A stretch of DNA of 64,000 nucleotides, from assembly GCF_016632335.1 (NCBI RefSeq), contig NZ_JAEPBG010000002.1:310001-374000 (forward strand). Reading direction: 5' to 3'. The position numbers and the translations under genes were made by a program. The notes under the pieces are model-generated. The model made no database searches, was not told the DNA's origin, and saw only the letters and a list, made by a program, of their open reading frames with translations. Origin of the DNA: Noviherbaspirillum pedocola (GTDB lineage: Bacteria > Pseudomonadota > Gammaproteobacteria > Burkholderiales > Burkholderiaceae_D). How positions within the stretch are numbered: position 1 is the stretch's first letter; each line of letters starts with the position of its first letter. Positions 45,209-53,521 of this stretch are shown here, one piece after another.

Positions 45209-47986
45209 TTACATCGTCTTCAGCAGCGCCTTGGCTTCTTCCATTTTCTCGAAGTTGCCGCCATTGGCCACCAGCTGCTCGAGCTCCTTCTTCGCGTTCG
45301 CCTTGTCGCCATTCTTCGCCAGCGCCACCGCCAGGTTGTAGCGGATGTTCGGCGAATTCGGCGCTGCGGCAGCAGCCTTCTGCAGATAGCCGAGGCCGCG
45401 CGCGGTGTCGCCGCTGGCGACCAGGATCGAGCCGGCGGTATCCAGCACGGCAGGATTATCCGGCGCCAGCTTCAGCGCCTTCTCCGCATATTCCAGCGCG
45501 CGCGAATCATGCTGCTGCTGGTAGGCCAGGGCCAGGTTGTTGAGCGCGGCGACATTGTTCGGCTCCTGTTTCAGCACCTCCTGGAAGCCGTCGATGGCGC
45601 CCTTGTAATCGCGCTTCGCCATCTTCGCAGTCGCGTATTGCAGCCGCACGCCGTTGTCCTGCGGATGATCCTTCAGCCATGCGGCAATGCTCGCGTCAGC
45701 ATCCTTGCCGCGGCCGGACGCGTCCAGCGCCTCGGCCTGCTTGACCACCATCAGGGCGTTCTTGCTCAGGTCCAGCGCGCGGCCGTAAGGCTGCACTGCC
45801 TGCGCCGGCTTCTTCTGCATCATCTGGACATCGCCTTCGAGCGCATAGCCCACCGGCGATTGCGGCTGCTGCTTCTGGATCTGGCGCGCGATGTCGAGCG
45901 CGCCGGCACCATTGCCCTTGCGTACATCAATGGCAGCCATGGCCAGCTGCGCATCCAGGTAATCCGGCTTCAGCGTCAGCGCGCGCTTGAGCGAATCGAC
46001 CGAGCCGGCTTCATCACGCATGGCCATCTGCACCGTGGCGATCCGGTATTGCGCCAGCGCCGAGTTCGGCTGCACCGCGGCCAGCTTGCGATAGGTTTCG
46101 AGCGCGCCGGCCTTGTCATTGTTGGCGAGCTGCGCCTGGGCCATGAAGTCCAGCACTTCCGGGCTGGTCGGATGCGCGATCACCTGCGCCTGGGCCAGCT
46201 TGGCTGCCTTGTCCTTGTCGCCGGTGCGCAGATACTGCATGCCGAGCTGCAGCTGCGGCGGGATATCGTTCGGACGCAGATTCGCGGCCTTCTCCAGCCA
46301 CGAGGTCGCTTCTTCCTTGTGACCCTGGGACATCGCCAGGTTGGCCAGCACGCCCATGACCTGGATGTTCTGCTTGTCCTGCTCGAGGAAAGTTTCCAGG
46401 CGCGACTTGGCGGCGTCGGGCTTCTTCTCCTGCGCATCGATCTGCGCCAGGTTGGCCACAGGCGGGAAGAAGCGCGGATCGATCTTGGTCGCGGCGTCGA
46501 AGGACTGGCGCGCGCCGGCCAGGTCGCCCTTGGCCAGCAGCACGTTGCCTTTCAACGTCTTGATCGATGCGTCGTTCGGCTTTTCCTTTTCCAGCTTGTT
46601 CACCGACTCGAGCGCCTTGTCGTACTGGCGCATGCGCATCTGCGTCATCACCAGCACCACGCCGGGCTGGGTATTGTTGGCGTCCATCTTGCTGGCCGCT
46701 TCGAGCTCGGCCATGCCGCTGCTGTTTTCACCCTGCGCCAGCTTGCTCATGCCCAGCGCGGTGCGGATCATCGGCGAACCCGGCGACAGCTCGCTGGCTT
46801 TGGCCAGCACCTGCTCGGCCTTGTCGAATTCGCGCGAGCGCATGTAGGACTCGCCGGCCAGGGACAGCAGTTGCGGATCCTGCTTCGCATTTTCCAGCGC
46901 CGGATTCAGCACCGACAGCGCGCGCTTCGGATCGCCGTTCTTCAGCATCACGGCGGCCAGCAGCTTGGTCGCGTAGTCGTTGCCGGGATTGGCTTCGAGA
47001 TAGCGCTTGACCAGCAGCTCAGCCTGTTCGTTGTTGCCCAGGCCGTACTGGATGGCGCCGGTCAACAGCAGGCTGGGCATGTGGTCCGGCGCAATCTTCG
47101 TCACCTGCTGGATCTCGTCCAATGCAGGAGCGAACTTGCCCTGACTGAAGTCGAGCAGCGCGGCGGTGTAGTTGACCAGCGGTGCGTTCGGCGCGACCTT
47201 CTTCGCGGCGTCGACCTGGATGCGCGCATCGTCATAGCGGCGCATCGCGATGTCGAGGTTGGCCTTGCCGGTGAGGGACTGAATATTGTCCGGTTTGACC
47301 TTGATGGCGGCGTCGTAAGTGGCGAGGGCTTCTTCATTCTTGCCCTGCGCGCGCAGCAGATCGGCTTTCGCATGCAGCGCTTCGAGGCTGTTCGGATTCT
47401 TGGCCACGGCCTGGTCGACCAGCTTGCCCGCGCCATCGAGATCCTTGGCGCCGAAGGCGATCTTGGCCAGGCCGACCAGCGCCAGCGGCGTATCCGGTTG
47501 CAGCTTGAGCGCGGCATTGAAGGAAGACTTCGCCTGATCGCTCTTGCCCAGCGCCAGGTAGATGTTGCCGCGCACGATCTCGGCATTGGCATCGTTCAGA
47601 TCGCCGGCGGCGGCAAGCGCATCGAGCGCCTTTTGCGGCTCGTTTTGCGCCAGCAGCGAACGGGCCAGTTGCGGCGCGGTCTTGGCTGCCGGCACGCCCA
47701 GCTCGCCGGCGCGGCGGATTTCCTTTTCCGCCGAGAGCGGATCGCCGGTTTCGTTGTAGATCACGCCGAGCAGGTAACGGGCGTTGCCATCGTTCGGATT
47801 CTGTTGCAGCGCATTTTTCAGCTGAATGATCGCTGCCTTCTCATCGCCTTTCTGACGATATTTCGCGGCTTCGGCCACCAGCGCGTCGGGTGACTGGCGG
47901 CTGCAGGAAGCGAGGCCGCCGGAAAGCAGCATGATTCCCGATATCGCGGCCGCCATCGCGGCGAGCTTCCTCTTGTTGCTAGGCAT
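45209..47986 (-). CDS. prsT: XrtA/PEP-CTERM system TPR-repeat lipoprotein PrsT
   Basis: A 925-residue lipoprotein. The signal ends in a lipobox (LASC, Cys28), so it is lipidated, most likely at the outer membrane. The rest is about 25 tandem TPR units of ~34 residues, such as AAIIQLKNALQQNPNDGNARY and ARGLGYLQKAAAAAPNSP. It would scaffold export or modification complexes in the EPS/PEP-CTERM system. In XrtA genomes prsT lies near prsK and prsR, as here. The long opposite-strand frame 45509-47893 is only its high-GC shadow. No paralogue in the window. Confidence 0.95.
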   Translation of the reverse strand: MPSNKRKLAAMAAAISGIMLLSGGLASCSRQSPDALVAEAAKYRQKGDEKAAIIQLKNALQQNPNDGNARYLLGVIYNETGDPLSAEKEIRRAGELGVPAAKTAPQLARSLLAQNEPQKALDALAAAGDLNDANAEIVRGNIYLALGKSDQAKSSFNAALKLQPDTPLALVGLAKIAFGAKDLDGAGKLVDQAVAKNPNSLEALHAKADLLRAQGKNEEALATYDAAIKVKPDNIQSLTGKANLDIAMRRYDDARIQVDAAKKVAPNAPLVNYTAALLDFSQGKFAPALDEIQQVTKIAPDHMPSLLLTGAIQYGLGNNEQAELLVKRYLEANPGNDYATKLLAAVMLKNGDPKRALSVLNPALENAKQDPQLLSLAGESYMRSREFDKAEQVLAKASELSPGSPMIRTALGMSKLAQGENSSGMAELEAASKMDANNTQPGVVLVMTQMRMRQYDKALESVNKLEKEKPNDASIKTLKGNVLLAKGDLAGARQSFDAATKIDPRFFPPVANLAQIDAQEKKPDAAKSRLETFLEQDKQNIQVMGVLANLAMSQGHKEEATSWLEKAANLRPNDIPPQLQLGMQYLRTGDKDKAAKLAQAQVIAHPTSPEVLDFMAQAQLANNDKAGALETYRKLAAVQPNSALAQYRIATVQMAMRDEAGSVDSLKRALTLKPDYLDAQLAMAAIDVRKGNGAGALDIARQIQKQQPQSPVGYALEGDVQMMQKKPAQAVQPYGRALDLSKNALMVVKQAEALDASGRGKDADASIAAWLKDHPQDNGVRLQYATAKMAKRDYKGAIDGFQEVLKQEPNNVAALNNLALAYQQQHDSRALEYAEKALKLAPDNPAVLDTAGSILVASGDTARGLGYLQKAAAAAPNSPNIRYNLAVALAKNGDKANAKKELEQLVANGGNFEKMEEAKALLKTM

Positions 47987-48322
47987 GTCTGTTCCTCTGT
48001 TTGGATGTCGGCAGGTTGTTATGGGTAGGTGTCTTTGACAGGATTCCTGAAGCTTGGCGGCGCGGTGAAACGCCTGCGTCTTCTATTTTTCCTGGGAGAA
48101 TGAATTACAAAATGCTAATGAATGACTGGCATGAGATTACACCAAGGCTGCGCCCGATGGGAACAATTACACCGTTGGTTGCAATTGTTTTGAGGAAACG
48201 CAGATGCCGCCCAGCCTGAATGTCAAACAGCATGCTGTATCATCGCGCGTTGCAACACTGACCATTTTGCGTTCCGCCGTGCGGGCGCATTTCGTGCGTA
48301 TCCATCCGAATTCATAGAGACA
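47987..48322. other. Divergent promoter region between prsT and the ACP gene
   Basis: A 336-base gap without genes. It contains a 12-base palindrome ACAGCATGCTGT at 48227-48238, and TTGACA-like hexamers on both strands without a good partner. No sigma-54 site with correct spacing was found. Confidence 0.45.
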
Positions 48323-48571
48323 ATGGCATCCATCGCAGAAGTACGAAACATCGTGACCGACATCCTGGGCTTGGGCGAACGCGGCGCCGCGCTGCAGCCG
48401 GAGAGCCCGCTGCTGGGAGCGATTCCCGAACTGGATTCCATGGCCGTTATCGGATTGATCACTGCGCTGGAAGAGCATTTCGGCATCGCCGTCAATGACG
48501 ATGAAATCAGCGCCGAAGTCTTCGAAACCCTCGGCAGCCTCGCCGCTTTCGTCGACAGCAAGCTGGCCTGA
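48323..48571 (+). CDS. Acyl carrier protein, exosortase A-associated
   Basis: An 82-residue carrier protein of the phosphopantetheine-binding class. Ser39 in PELDSMAVI is the attachment site; the remaining helices fit a four-helix ACP. It is not the fatty-acid ACP, whose gene sits with fabD and fabG. It overlaps the start of hydrolase 2 by one base (TGATG), and is thus the first gene of a three-gene operon with the two hydrolases. It likely carries an acyl or aminoacyl group loaded by the AMP-forming ligase at 56977; the group is unknown. Confidence 0.92.
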   Translation: MASIAEVRNIVTDILGLGERGAALQPESPLLGAIPELDSMAVIGLITALEEHFGIAVNDDEISAEVFETLGSLAAFVDSKLA

Positions 48572-49404
48572 TGTCGGGCGCGCCCAGTCATCCTCCGGCG
48601 CATCCCTTCTTCCTGGACGCGCAGCCGGGCCGGCGCTTTTGCCTGTACCACCGTCCGCATGGCATGGCGCGGGGTGCCGTGCTGCTGGCGCCGGCTTTTG
48701 CCGAGGAAATGAACCGGGCGCGACGCATGTGCGCGCTGCAGGCACGCCTGCTCGCCGAGCACGGCTACGGCGTGCTGCTGATCGATACCTACGGCTGCGG
48801 CGACAGCGACGGCGAATTCGGCGATGCGCGCTGGGAAATCTGGAAAAGCGATATGCGGATCGCGCTGGGTTGGATGCGTAGCGAATGCCCGGGCCCGGTC
48901 TGGCTATGGGGATTGCGGCTCGGCGCGCTGCTGGCGCTGGAGGCGACGCGCGATGCCGGTGAACTCGCCGGCCTGCTGTGGTGGCAGCCGGTGACCGATG
49001 GATCTTCCTATCTGACGCAATTTCTGCGCTTGCGCCTGGCCGCGGACATGCTGGCCGGCGGCACTAGCGAGGGCGGCACCGATCGCCTGCGCCGTGAGCT
49101 GGAGGCCGGGAATGCGCTGGAGATTGCCGGATACCAACTGGCGCCGGAACTGGCGCTGGCCATCGATGCCCTGCGTCTGACGCAGGCGCCTTCCTGCCCG
49201 GTGCACTGGCTCGAAGTGCTGTCGCAGGCGGGGCGCGATTTGCCGCCGGGGCGTGCACGCCTGGTGCAGCATTGCGCACAGGCCGGCTGGGACTTGCGCA
49301 AGCATGTCGTCGAAGGGCCGTCGTTCTGGGCCACACAGGAAATCGAGGAGGCGCCGGCGCTGTTGCGGGCGACGCTGGCCGCGCTGCAATCGGAGGCGTC
49401 GTGA
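48571..49404 (+). CDS. Exosortase A-associated hydrolase 2 (alpha/beta fold)
   Basis: A 277-residue alpha/beta-hydrolase-like protein with LLAPAFAEEMNRARRM (oxyanion-side loop) near residues 38-54 and LLIDTYGCGDSDG near 68-81. At the nucleophile elbow the sequence is LWGLRLGALLAL, with Arg116 where a Ser would be expected in GxSxG. So it may be catalytically unusual or inactive. This is how family 2 members commonly look, as far as I recall. It overlaps both neighbours (TGATG, GTGA). Confidence 0.88.
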   Translation: MSGAPSHPPAHPFFLDAQPGRRFCLYHRPHGMARGAVLLAPAFAEEMNRARRMCALQARLLAEHGYGVLLIDTYGCGDSDGEFGDARWEIWKSDMRIALGWMRSECPGPVWLWGLRLGALLALEATRDAGELAGLLWWQPVTDGSSYLTQFLRLRLAADMLAGGTSEGGTDRLRRELEAGNALEIAGYQLAPELALAIDALRLTQAPSCPVHWLEVLSQAGRDLPPGRARLVQHCAQAGWDLRKHVVEGPSFWATQEIEEAPALLRATLAALQSEAS

Positions 49405-50276
49405 CCGACCGCGCCATTGCTTTCGCCTGCGAGGATTGCTGGTTGTATGGCGTGCTGTCGGTGCCGGAGCAGCCGGCGCGGCGCGGCGTGCTTCTGGTGG
49501 TCGGCGGGCCGCAGTATCGGGTTGGCAGCCATCGGCAGTTCGCCTTGCTGGCGCGGCGTCTGGCCGATGCCGGTGTCGCGGTGATGCGCTTCGACTATCG
49601 CGGCATGGGCGACAGCGAAGGCGAACGGCGCGATTTCAGCACCGTCGACGCCGATCTGCGCGCCGCAGTCGATGCCTTCACCGCACAAGTTCCCGAGGTG
49701 AGGGAAGTGGTGTTGTGGGGACTGTGCGATGCCGCGTCGGCCGCGCTGTTCTACGCGCATCAGGATCGCCGGGTGACCGGCCTGGCGCTGGCCAATCCCT
49801 GGGCACGCACCGAGGAGGGGGCGGCGCGCGCGACGCTGAAGCACTATTACCTGTCGCGCCTGGTGCAGCCGGGTCTGTGGCGCAAGATTGCGAGCGGACG
49901 CTTTGATTACGGTGGCGCGCTGCGTTCCTTTGTCGACCTCTGTTCCGCGGCAGGCGGCAAGTCGCGGCAGGGAGCGGCTGCCGAGTCGCAGGCCCATTCG
50001 CCAGCCGGACCGAAAGCCGCGTCCACGCCAGCCTTGCCCGAGCGCATGCTGCAGGGATTTACCCGTTTTCCCGGCGAGACGCTATTCATCATCAGCGGCG
50101 CCGACCTCACCGCCCGCGAATTCGAGGACATGGCGGCGGCGCCCGCATGGCGTCGCGCGATGCGCGATGGGCGCGTCACCCGTCGTGTGCTGGCCGGCGC
50201 GGACCATACTTTCTCCCGGGCTGCATGGCGCGAGCAGGTGGCGCAATGGACGCTGGAGTGGCTGCGCAGCTGGTAG
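49401..50276 (+). CDS. Exosortase A-associated hydrolase 1 (alpha/beta fold)
   Basis: A 291-residue alpha/beta hydrolase with the loop LLVVGGPQYRVGSHRQF and the RFDYRGMGDSEG turn. The nucleophile elbow reads LWGLCDAASAAL with Cys109 in place of Ser, and a plausible catalytic His lies near the end in AGADHTFSR. A Cys nucleophile is found in dienelactone-hydrolase-like and some thioesterase-like enzymes, which would suit release of a thioester from the ACP. It starts at GTG 49401, overlapping hydrolase 2. The middle has a low-complexity Ala/Gly insert (~residues 195-215). Confidence 0.88.
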   Translation: MTDRAIAFACEDCWLYGVLSVPEQPARRGVLLVVGGPQYRVGSHRQFALLARRLADAGVAVMRFDYRGMGDSEGERRDFSTVDADLRAAVDAFTAQVPEVREVVLWGLCDAASAALFYAHQDRRVTGLALANPWARTEEGAARATLKHYYLSRLVQPGLWRKIASGRFDYGGALRSFVDLCSAAGGKSRQGAAAESQAHSPAGPKAASTPALPERMLQGFTRFPGETLFIISGADLTAREFEDMAAAPAWRRAMRDGRVTRRVLAGADHTFSRAAWREQVAQWTLEWLRSW

Positions 50277-50340
50277 GGGGAATTGGCGATGCTCCGGGCG
50301 AGCTTTCCACCGCCGCGCAGATTGCATATCGGGACGATGC

Positions 50341-50441
50341 GTAGGGTGGGTGTAGCCCACGCGTTTCATCGAACATGTGGATAGGTCATATCTGCGCGTC
50401 TGGTGGATCAGAGAGGCGCGTGGGCTGGCGCCCACCCCACG
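50341..50441. repeat. Inverted REP pair, family B (diverged)
   Basis: GTAGGGTGGGTGTAGCCCACGCG at 50341-50363 faces CGCGTGGGCTGGCGCCCACCCCAC at 50418-50441. Together they resemble the 10304-10364 pair, with a longer spacer. They separate convergent genes. Confidence 0.75.
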
Positions 50442-50456
50442 ACGCGAAAAAACTTT

Positions 50457-51605
50457 TCAACCGCCTCGCAAGCGGCGCAGCCAGCGCTTGAATTTCCCGC
50501 CTCCGATATTGAGCGCCGCCAGTGCCATGCCGCGCGCTGAGCGCAGATTGTAGGCAACCAGTCCCCAACGCTCGCGCGAGTGCGACATCCAGTCGCGCTT
50601 GTAGGCATCGTCGCCGGTCAGATAATCCACTTCCCGCACCCGATCCAAATCGATCGCATGCTCCATCATGCGCGCGGTGAGCAATGAGCCGATCGACAGG
50701 GCGGCGTAGCGTTCGTCATAGGCCAGCTTGTAGATCGATGCCACGCCATCGCACACGATCCACAACTGCGCCGCCGCCGGTTCGCCGTCGACATGGGCAA
50801 GTCCGAGGCGCAGCCAGCCCTCGCGCGCGCAAAGGCGGATCAGCGCGGGCATGAATGCCGGCGTCGGTTCCGGCGATTTCCAGCTGTTGCGATAAATCGC
50901 TTCATACGCGGCGATGCCGGCTTCCAGGTCGAGGTCGTCAGCACCGGTGACGATGCGAAAACTGGCGCGGCCTGAACGCGCCAGGCTCTTTTCCTTGCGC
51001 TTCAAGGTATTGCGCAGCGACGAAGGCAGGCTGGCTGCATATTCCGCGTAGCTGCGACCGTCGACCTGCAGATACCAGTTGATGAAGCAGAAATAGCGCT
51101 GCACAGCCATCCCGGCCACGCGCAGCGCTTCTTCCAGGGCGGCGAACGATGGCGAATCGACATCCATCGGGCGCAGGTCGATCTGGTCCCAGCCTTCGGC
51201 AACGATGCGCTGCAACATGCGCGGCAGCAGAAGCGAAACCTGTGCATCGGCGCTCAGCAGCGGCGCATAAAACGAGCTGTACCAGTTCGTCAGTGCGGAA
51301 AGTGTGCGCACACCAAAGCGGCCGGAGAACCCCAGCAGTGGCAGCAACAGTCGCGGCTCGTCCTCCGCAGTGCCCAGGGTGTACAGGCGCATGTCGTCGC
51401 CAGCCAGACCGCCATGCGCAGCAAGATTGGCCAGCCAGGGCAGGCTCACGAAGAAGCCTTCACGCAGCGCAGCCTCCCGAAACAAGGACTGGACCGCTGG
51501 TGGCAAGCTCGCCAAGTCCTGGTAGACCGCGAATTCTTGCGCAGCGGCGTCAGCCGGCGTAATGAAGCGACGTTCGCCGCCGCTCAAGCTGGGAGAGGCG
51601 CTCAT
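50457..51605 (-). CDS. GNAT/FemAB-like acyltransferase (CelD-type) beside the XrtA genes
   Basis: A 382-residue protein of the BioF2/CelD-like acetyltransferase fold: a first half with LLLPLLGFSGRFG and a WYSSFYAPLL strand, and a second half with YRNSWKSPEPTP, GLAHVDGEPAAAQLWIVCDG and KLAYDERYAALSIGSLL, the acyl-CoA-binding region. It ends with LTGDDAYKRDWMSHSRERWGLVAYN, typical of polysaccharide-locus members. It may acylate or aminoacylate an exported glycan. In some XrtA loci a FemAB-type gene occurs, but this one does not match its N-terminus. It is divergent from the glycosyltransferase operon. Confidence 0.8.
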   Translation of the reverse strand: MSASPSLSGGERRFITPADAAAQEFAVYQDLASLPPAVQSLFREAALREGFFVSLPWLANLAAHGGLAGDDMRLYTLGTAEDEPRLLLPLLGFSGRFGVRTLSALTNWYSSFYAPLLSADAQVSLLLPRMLQRIVAEGWDQIDLRPMDVDSPSFAALEEALRVAGMAVQRYFCFINWYLQVDGRSYAEYAASLPSSLRNTLKRKEKSLARSGRASFRIVTGADDLDLEAGIAAYEAIYRNSWKSPEPTPAFMPALIRLCAREGWLRLGLAHVDGEPAAAQLWIVCDGVASIYKLAYDERYAALSIGSLLTARMMEHAIDLDRVREVDYLTGDDAYKRDWMSHSRERWGLVAYNLRSARGMALAALNIGGGKFKRWLRRLRGG

Positions 51606-51844
51606 GCTTGGAAATTGCTATTGCAGAAAATCAATGGTTGGTCCTTTCAGTTTCATAATCGACCATATCACCGATATCATGTGCACTGATTTCGAAAATA
51701 TTGCAATTTTACTATTCAAGTTGAGCTGCAGAAATCCAAGTGGCCAGCCTCTTGAGCTAAGTCGAACCCGGGGCGCGGACCGGTGGAATTCGGGAACTTG
51801 CAGGAATGTCATATCGCCGCGACAGGAGAGGTGCAATGACAGAA

Positions 51845-51858
51845 AAGAAACGTTTCTT
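51845..51858. promoter_or_regulatory. 14-base perfect palindrome, possible operator
   Basis: AAGAAACGTTTCTT lies in the shared control region between the GNAT-like gene and the glycosyltransferase operon. Its regulator is not identifiable. Confidence 0.35.
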
Positions 51859-51991
51859 GGTAACACTGCACGTTTCATTGATGCGACAATCGCACATGTC
51901 ATTGTATTTACGACAAGAACACTCCGCACTGCAGCATTATCATTCATGAACAAGCGATCCATTTTTTTGAGATGCCGCATCAATAAATTTC

Positions 51992-52020
51992 TTTACAGTA
52001 ATATTGTTACTAGATAATAT
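51992..52020 (+). promoter_or_regulatory. Sigma-70 promoter for the XrtA glycosyltransferase-prsK-prsR operon
   Basis: TTTACA (51992-51997) and TAATAT (52015-52020) are separated by exactly 17 bases, a close match to the consensus. A transcript would start near 52027, leaving an ~80-base leader before the GTG at 52108. Good spacing in an AT-rich stretch makes chance less likely. Confidence 0.65.
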
Positions 52021-52107
52021 TTTCCTGAGGGAAATTTTCAATGGATCAGTATCCGGCATGCGGGGATGTTTCCTCGGCGAGACCGGATTGAGTCGGAGTA
52101 AGAAGAC

Positions 52108-53502
52108 GTGTTAAAGATTTCCAATCATTACGTATCGAAGATCGCTTCGGCGCTATTGCTGCTCGAAATCGGCATCCTGATCGCATCCGCTTATCTCGCT
52201 GCGGCGATCCGCTTGCCGGGTGCCGGTTTTCTGCGCGCCGAAGACCAGCAGTTTTTCCCTTCGGCGATCGCCTTTGCGCTGTCGATGGTATTTGCGATGA
52301 CGGCGCTGGGCATGTATCAGCACGATTTCCGCGAAGGCTTCCGCAATACGTTGCTGCGCCTGATGCCGTCCTTCCTGCTGGGTTTCGCGATCACGGCACT
52401 GGTGTTCTACATGATGCCGAGCTTCTACTTCGGCCGCGGCGTGCTGCTGATGATGATTGCCATTGCCGCCTGCGGCATCCTGGCGGTGCGGGTACTGCTG
52501 TTCAAATCCTCCGAGTCGCGCCTGCTGGAGTCGCGCATCCTGTTTCTCGGTTCGGGCACGCTTGCCAAGGAATGCGCGGATCTTGCCGCCAACAACAACG
52601 GCTATCACAAATATGACGTCGTCGGCTTCGTGCCGATGCCGGATGAAACGCCCGCGGTGGCATCGGGCGCCGTGCTGCCGGTAGGCAAGTCGCTGGTGTC
52701 GATTGCGCGCGAGCGCGGCGCGCAGGAGATCGTGGTCGCTGTGCAGAATCGCCGCGGTGGCGCTTTTCCGATTCGCGAACTGCTCGACTGCAAGCTCAAC
52801 GGCATCAAGGTCATCGATTCCGCCACCTTCTTCGAGCGCGAAGCCTGCCAGATCCGCGTCGATTCGCTGCAGCCGAGCTGGTTCGTCTTCGGCACGGGTT
52901 TCGACCAGGGTTTCCTGCGCAGCCTGGTCAAGCGCGCCTTCGACCTGTTCGCCAGCATGCTGATCTTCATCGGCACGCTGCCGGTGACCGCGATCACCGC
53001 GCTGTTGATTTATCTCGAAGACGGTGCGCCGATTTTTTACCGCCAGGAACGGGTGGGGGAAGATGGCTACACGTTCATGGTTCTGAAATTCCGCAGCATG
53101 CGCAAGGACGCGGAAAAAGATGGCGCGCCGAAATGGGCGTCCACCGGCGACCCGCGCACCACGCGCGTGGGCCGGGTGATCCGCAAGCTGCGCATCGACG
53201 AGATTCCACAGATCCTGAACGTATTGAAGGGCGAGATGAGCTTTGTCGGCCCGCGCCCGGAACGTCCGTTCTTCGTCGAGCAGCTATGCGAACAGGTGCC
53301 TTACTACAACATGCGCCACAGCATCAAGCCGGGCATCACCGGCCTGGCGCAGGTGCGCTATCAGTACGGCGCCTCGGTCGAAGACGCGGTGCAGAAGCTG
53401 CAGTACGACCTGTACTACGTGAAGAACAACAGCCTGTTCCTGGATCTGCTGATCCTGCTGGACACGCTGCAGGTGGTCTTGCTTTCCAAGGGCAGCCGGT
53501 GA
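52108..53502 (+). CDS. XrtA/PEP-CTERM system polyprenyl-phosphate glycosylphosphotransferase (EpsB-like)
   Basis: A 464-residue membrane enzyme that starts EPS repeat-unit assembly by transferring a sugar-1-phosphate to undecaprenyl phosphate. The N-terminal half has four membrane helices and a Rossmann-like domain (LFLGSGTLAKECADLAANNN, ~residues 148-167). The C-terminal half is the bacterial sugar transferase domain, beginning SLVKRAFDLFASMLIFIGTLPV (~274), with KFRSMRKDAEKDG, RKLRIDEIPQILNVLKGEMS and GPRPERPFF. The start is a GTG at 52108 with GGAG upstream. A 19-base gap separates it from prsK, so they form one operon. Confidence 0.95.
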   Translation: MLKISNHYVSKIASALLLLEIGILIASAYLAAAIRLPGAGFLRAEDQQFFPSAIAFALSMVFAMTALGMYQHDFREGFRNTLLRLMPSFLLGFAITALVFYMMPSFYFGRGVLLMMIAIAACGILAVRVLLFKSSESRLLESRILFLGSGTLAKECADLAANNNGYHKYDVVGFVPMPDETPAVASGAVLPVGKSLVSIARERGAQEIVVAVQNRRGGAFPIRELLDCKLNGIKVIDSATFFEREACQIRVDSLQPSWFVFGTGFDQGFLRSLVKRAFDLFASMLIFIGTLPVTAITALLIYLEDGAPIFYRQERVGEDGYTFMVLKFRSMRKDAEKDGAPKWASTGDPRTTRVGRVIRKLRIDEIPQILNVLKGEMSFVGPRPERPFFVEQLCEQVPYYNMRHSIKPGITGLAQVRYQYGASVEDAVQKLQYDLYYVKNNSLFLDLLILLDTLQVVLLSKGSR

Positions 53503-53521
53503 GCGCGGCTGGCGCTCTGCC

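Larger units (their letters stand above)
51606..52107. other. 502-base divergent control region upstream of the main XrtA regulatory operon
   Basis: No gene is visible; open frames there have no recognisable product. It holds a perfect 14-base palindrome AAGAAACGTTTCTT at 51845-51858 and a strong sigma-70 promoter at 51992-52020. The stretch 51930-52030 is AT-rich. The minus-strand gene at 51605 also needs its promoter here. Confidence 0.5.

Noticed and set aside
45509-47893. 794-codon plus-strand open frame
   Set aside because: It lies entirely opposite prsT and reads as a His/Arg/Leu-rich shadow, typical of the antisense frame of a high-GC TPR gene.
51618-51983. 121-codon minus-strand frame in the XrtA control region
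   Set aside because: No recognisable product, and it occupies the region carrying the palindrome and promoter.
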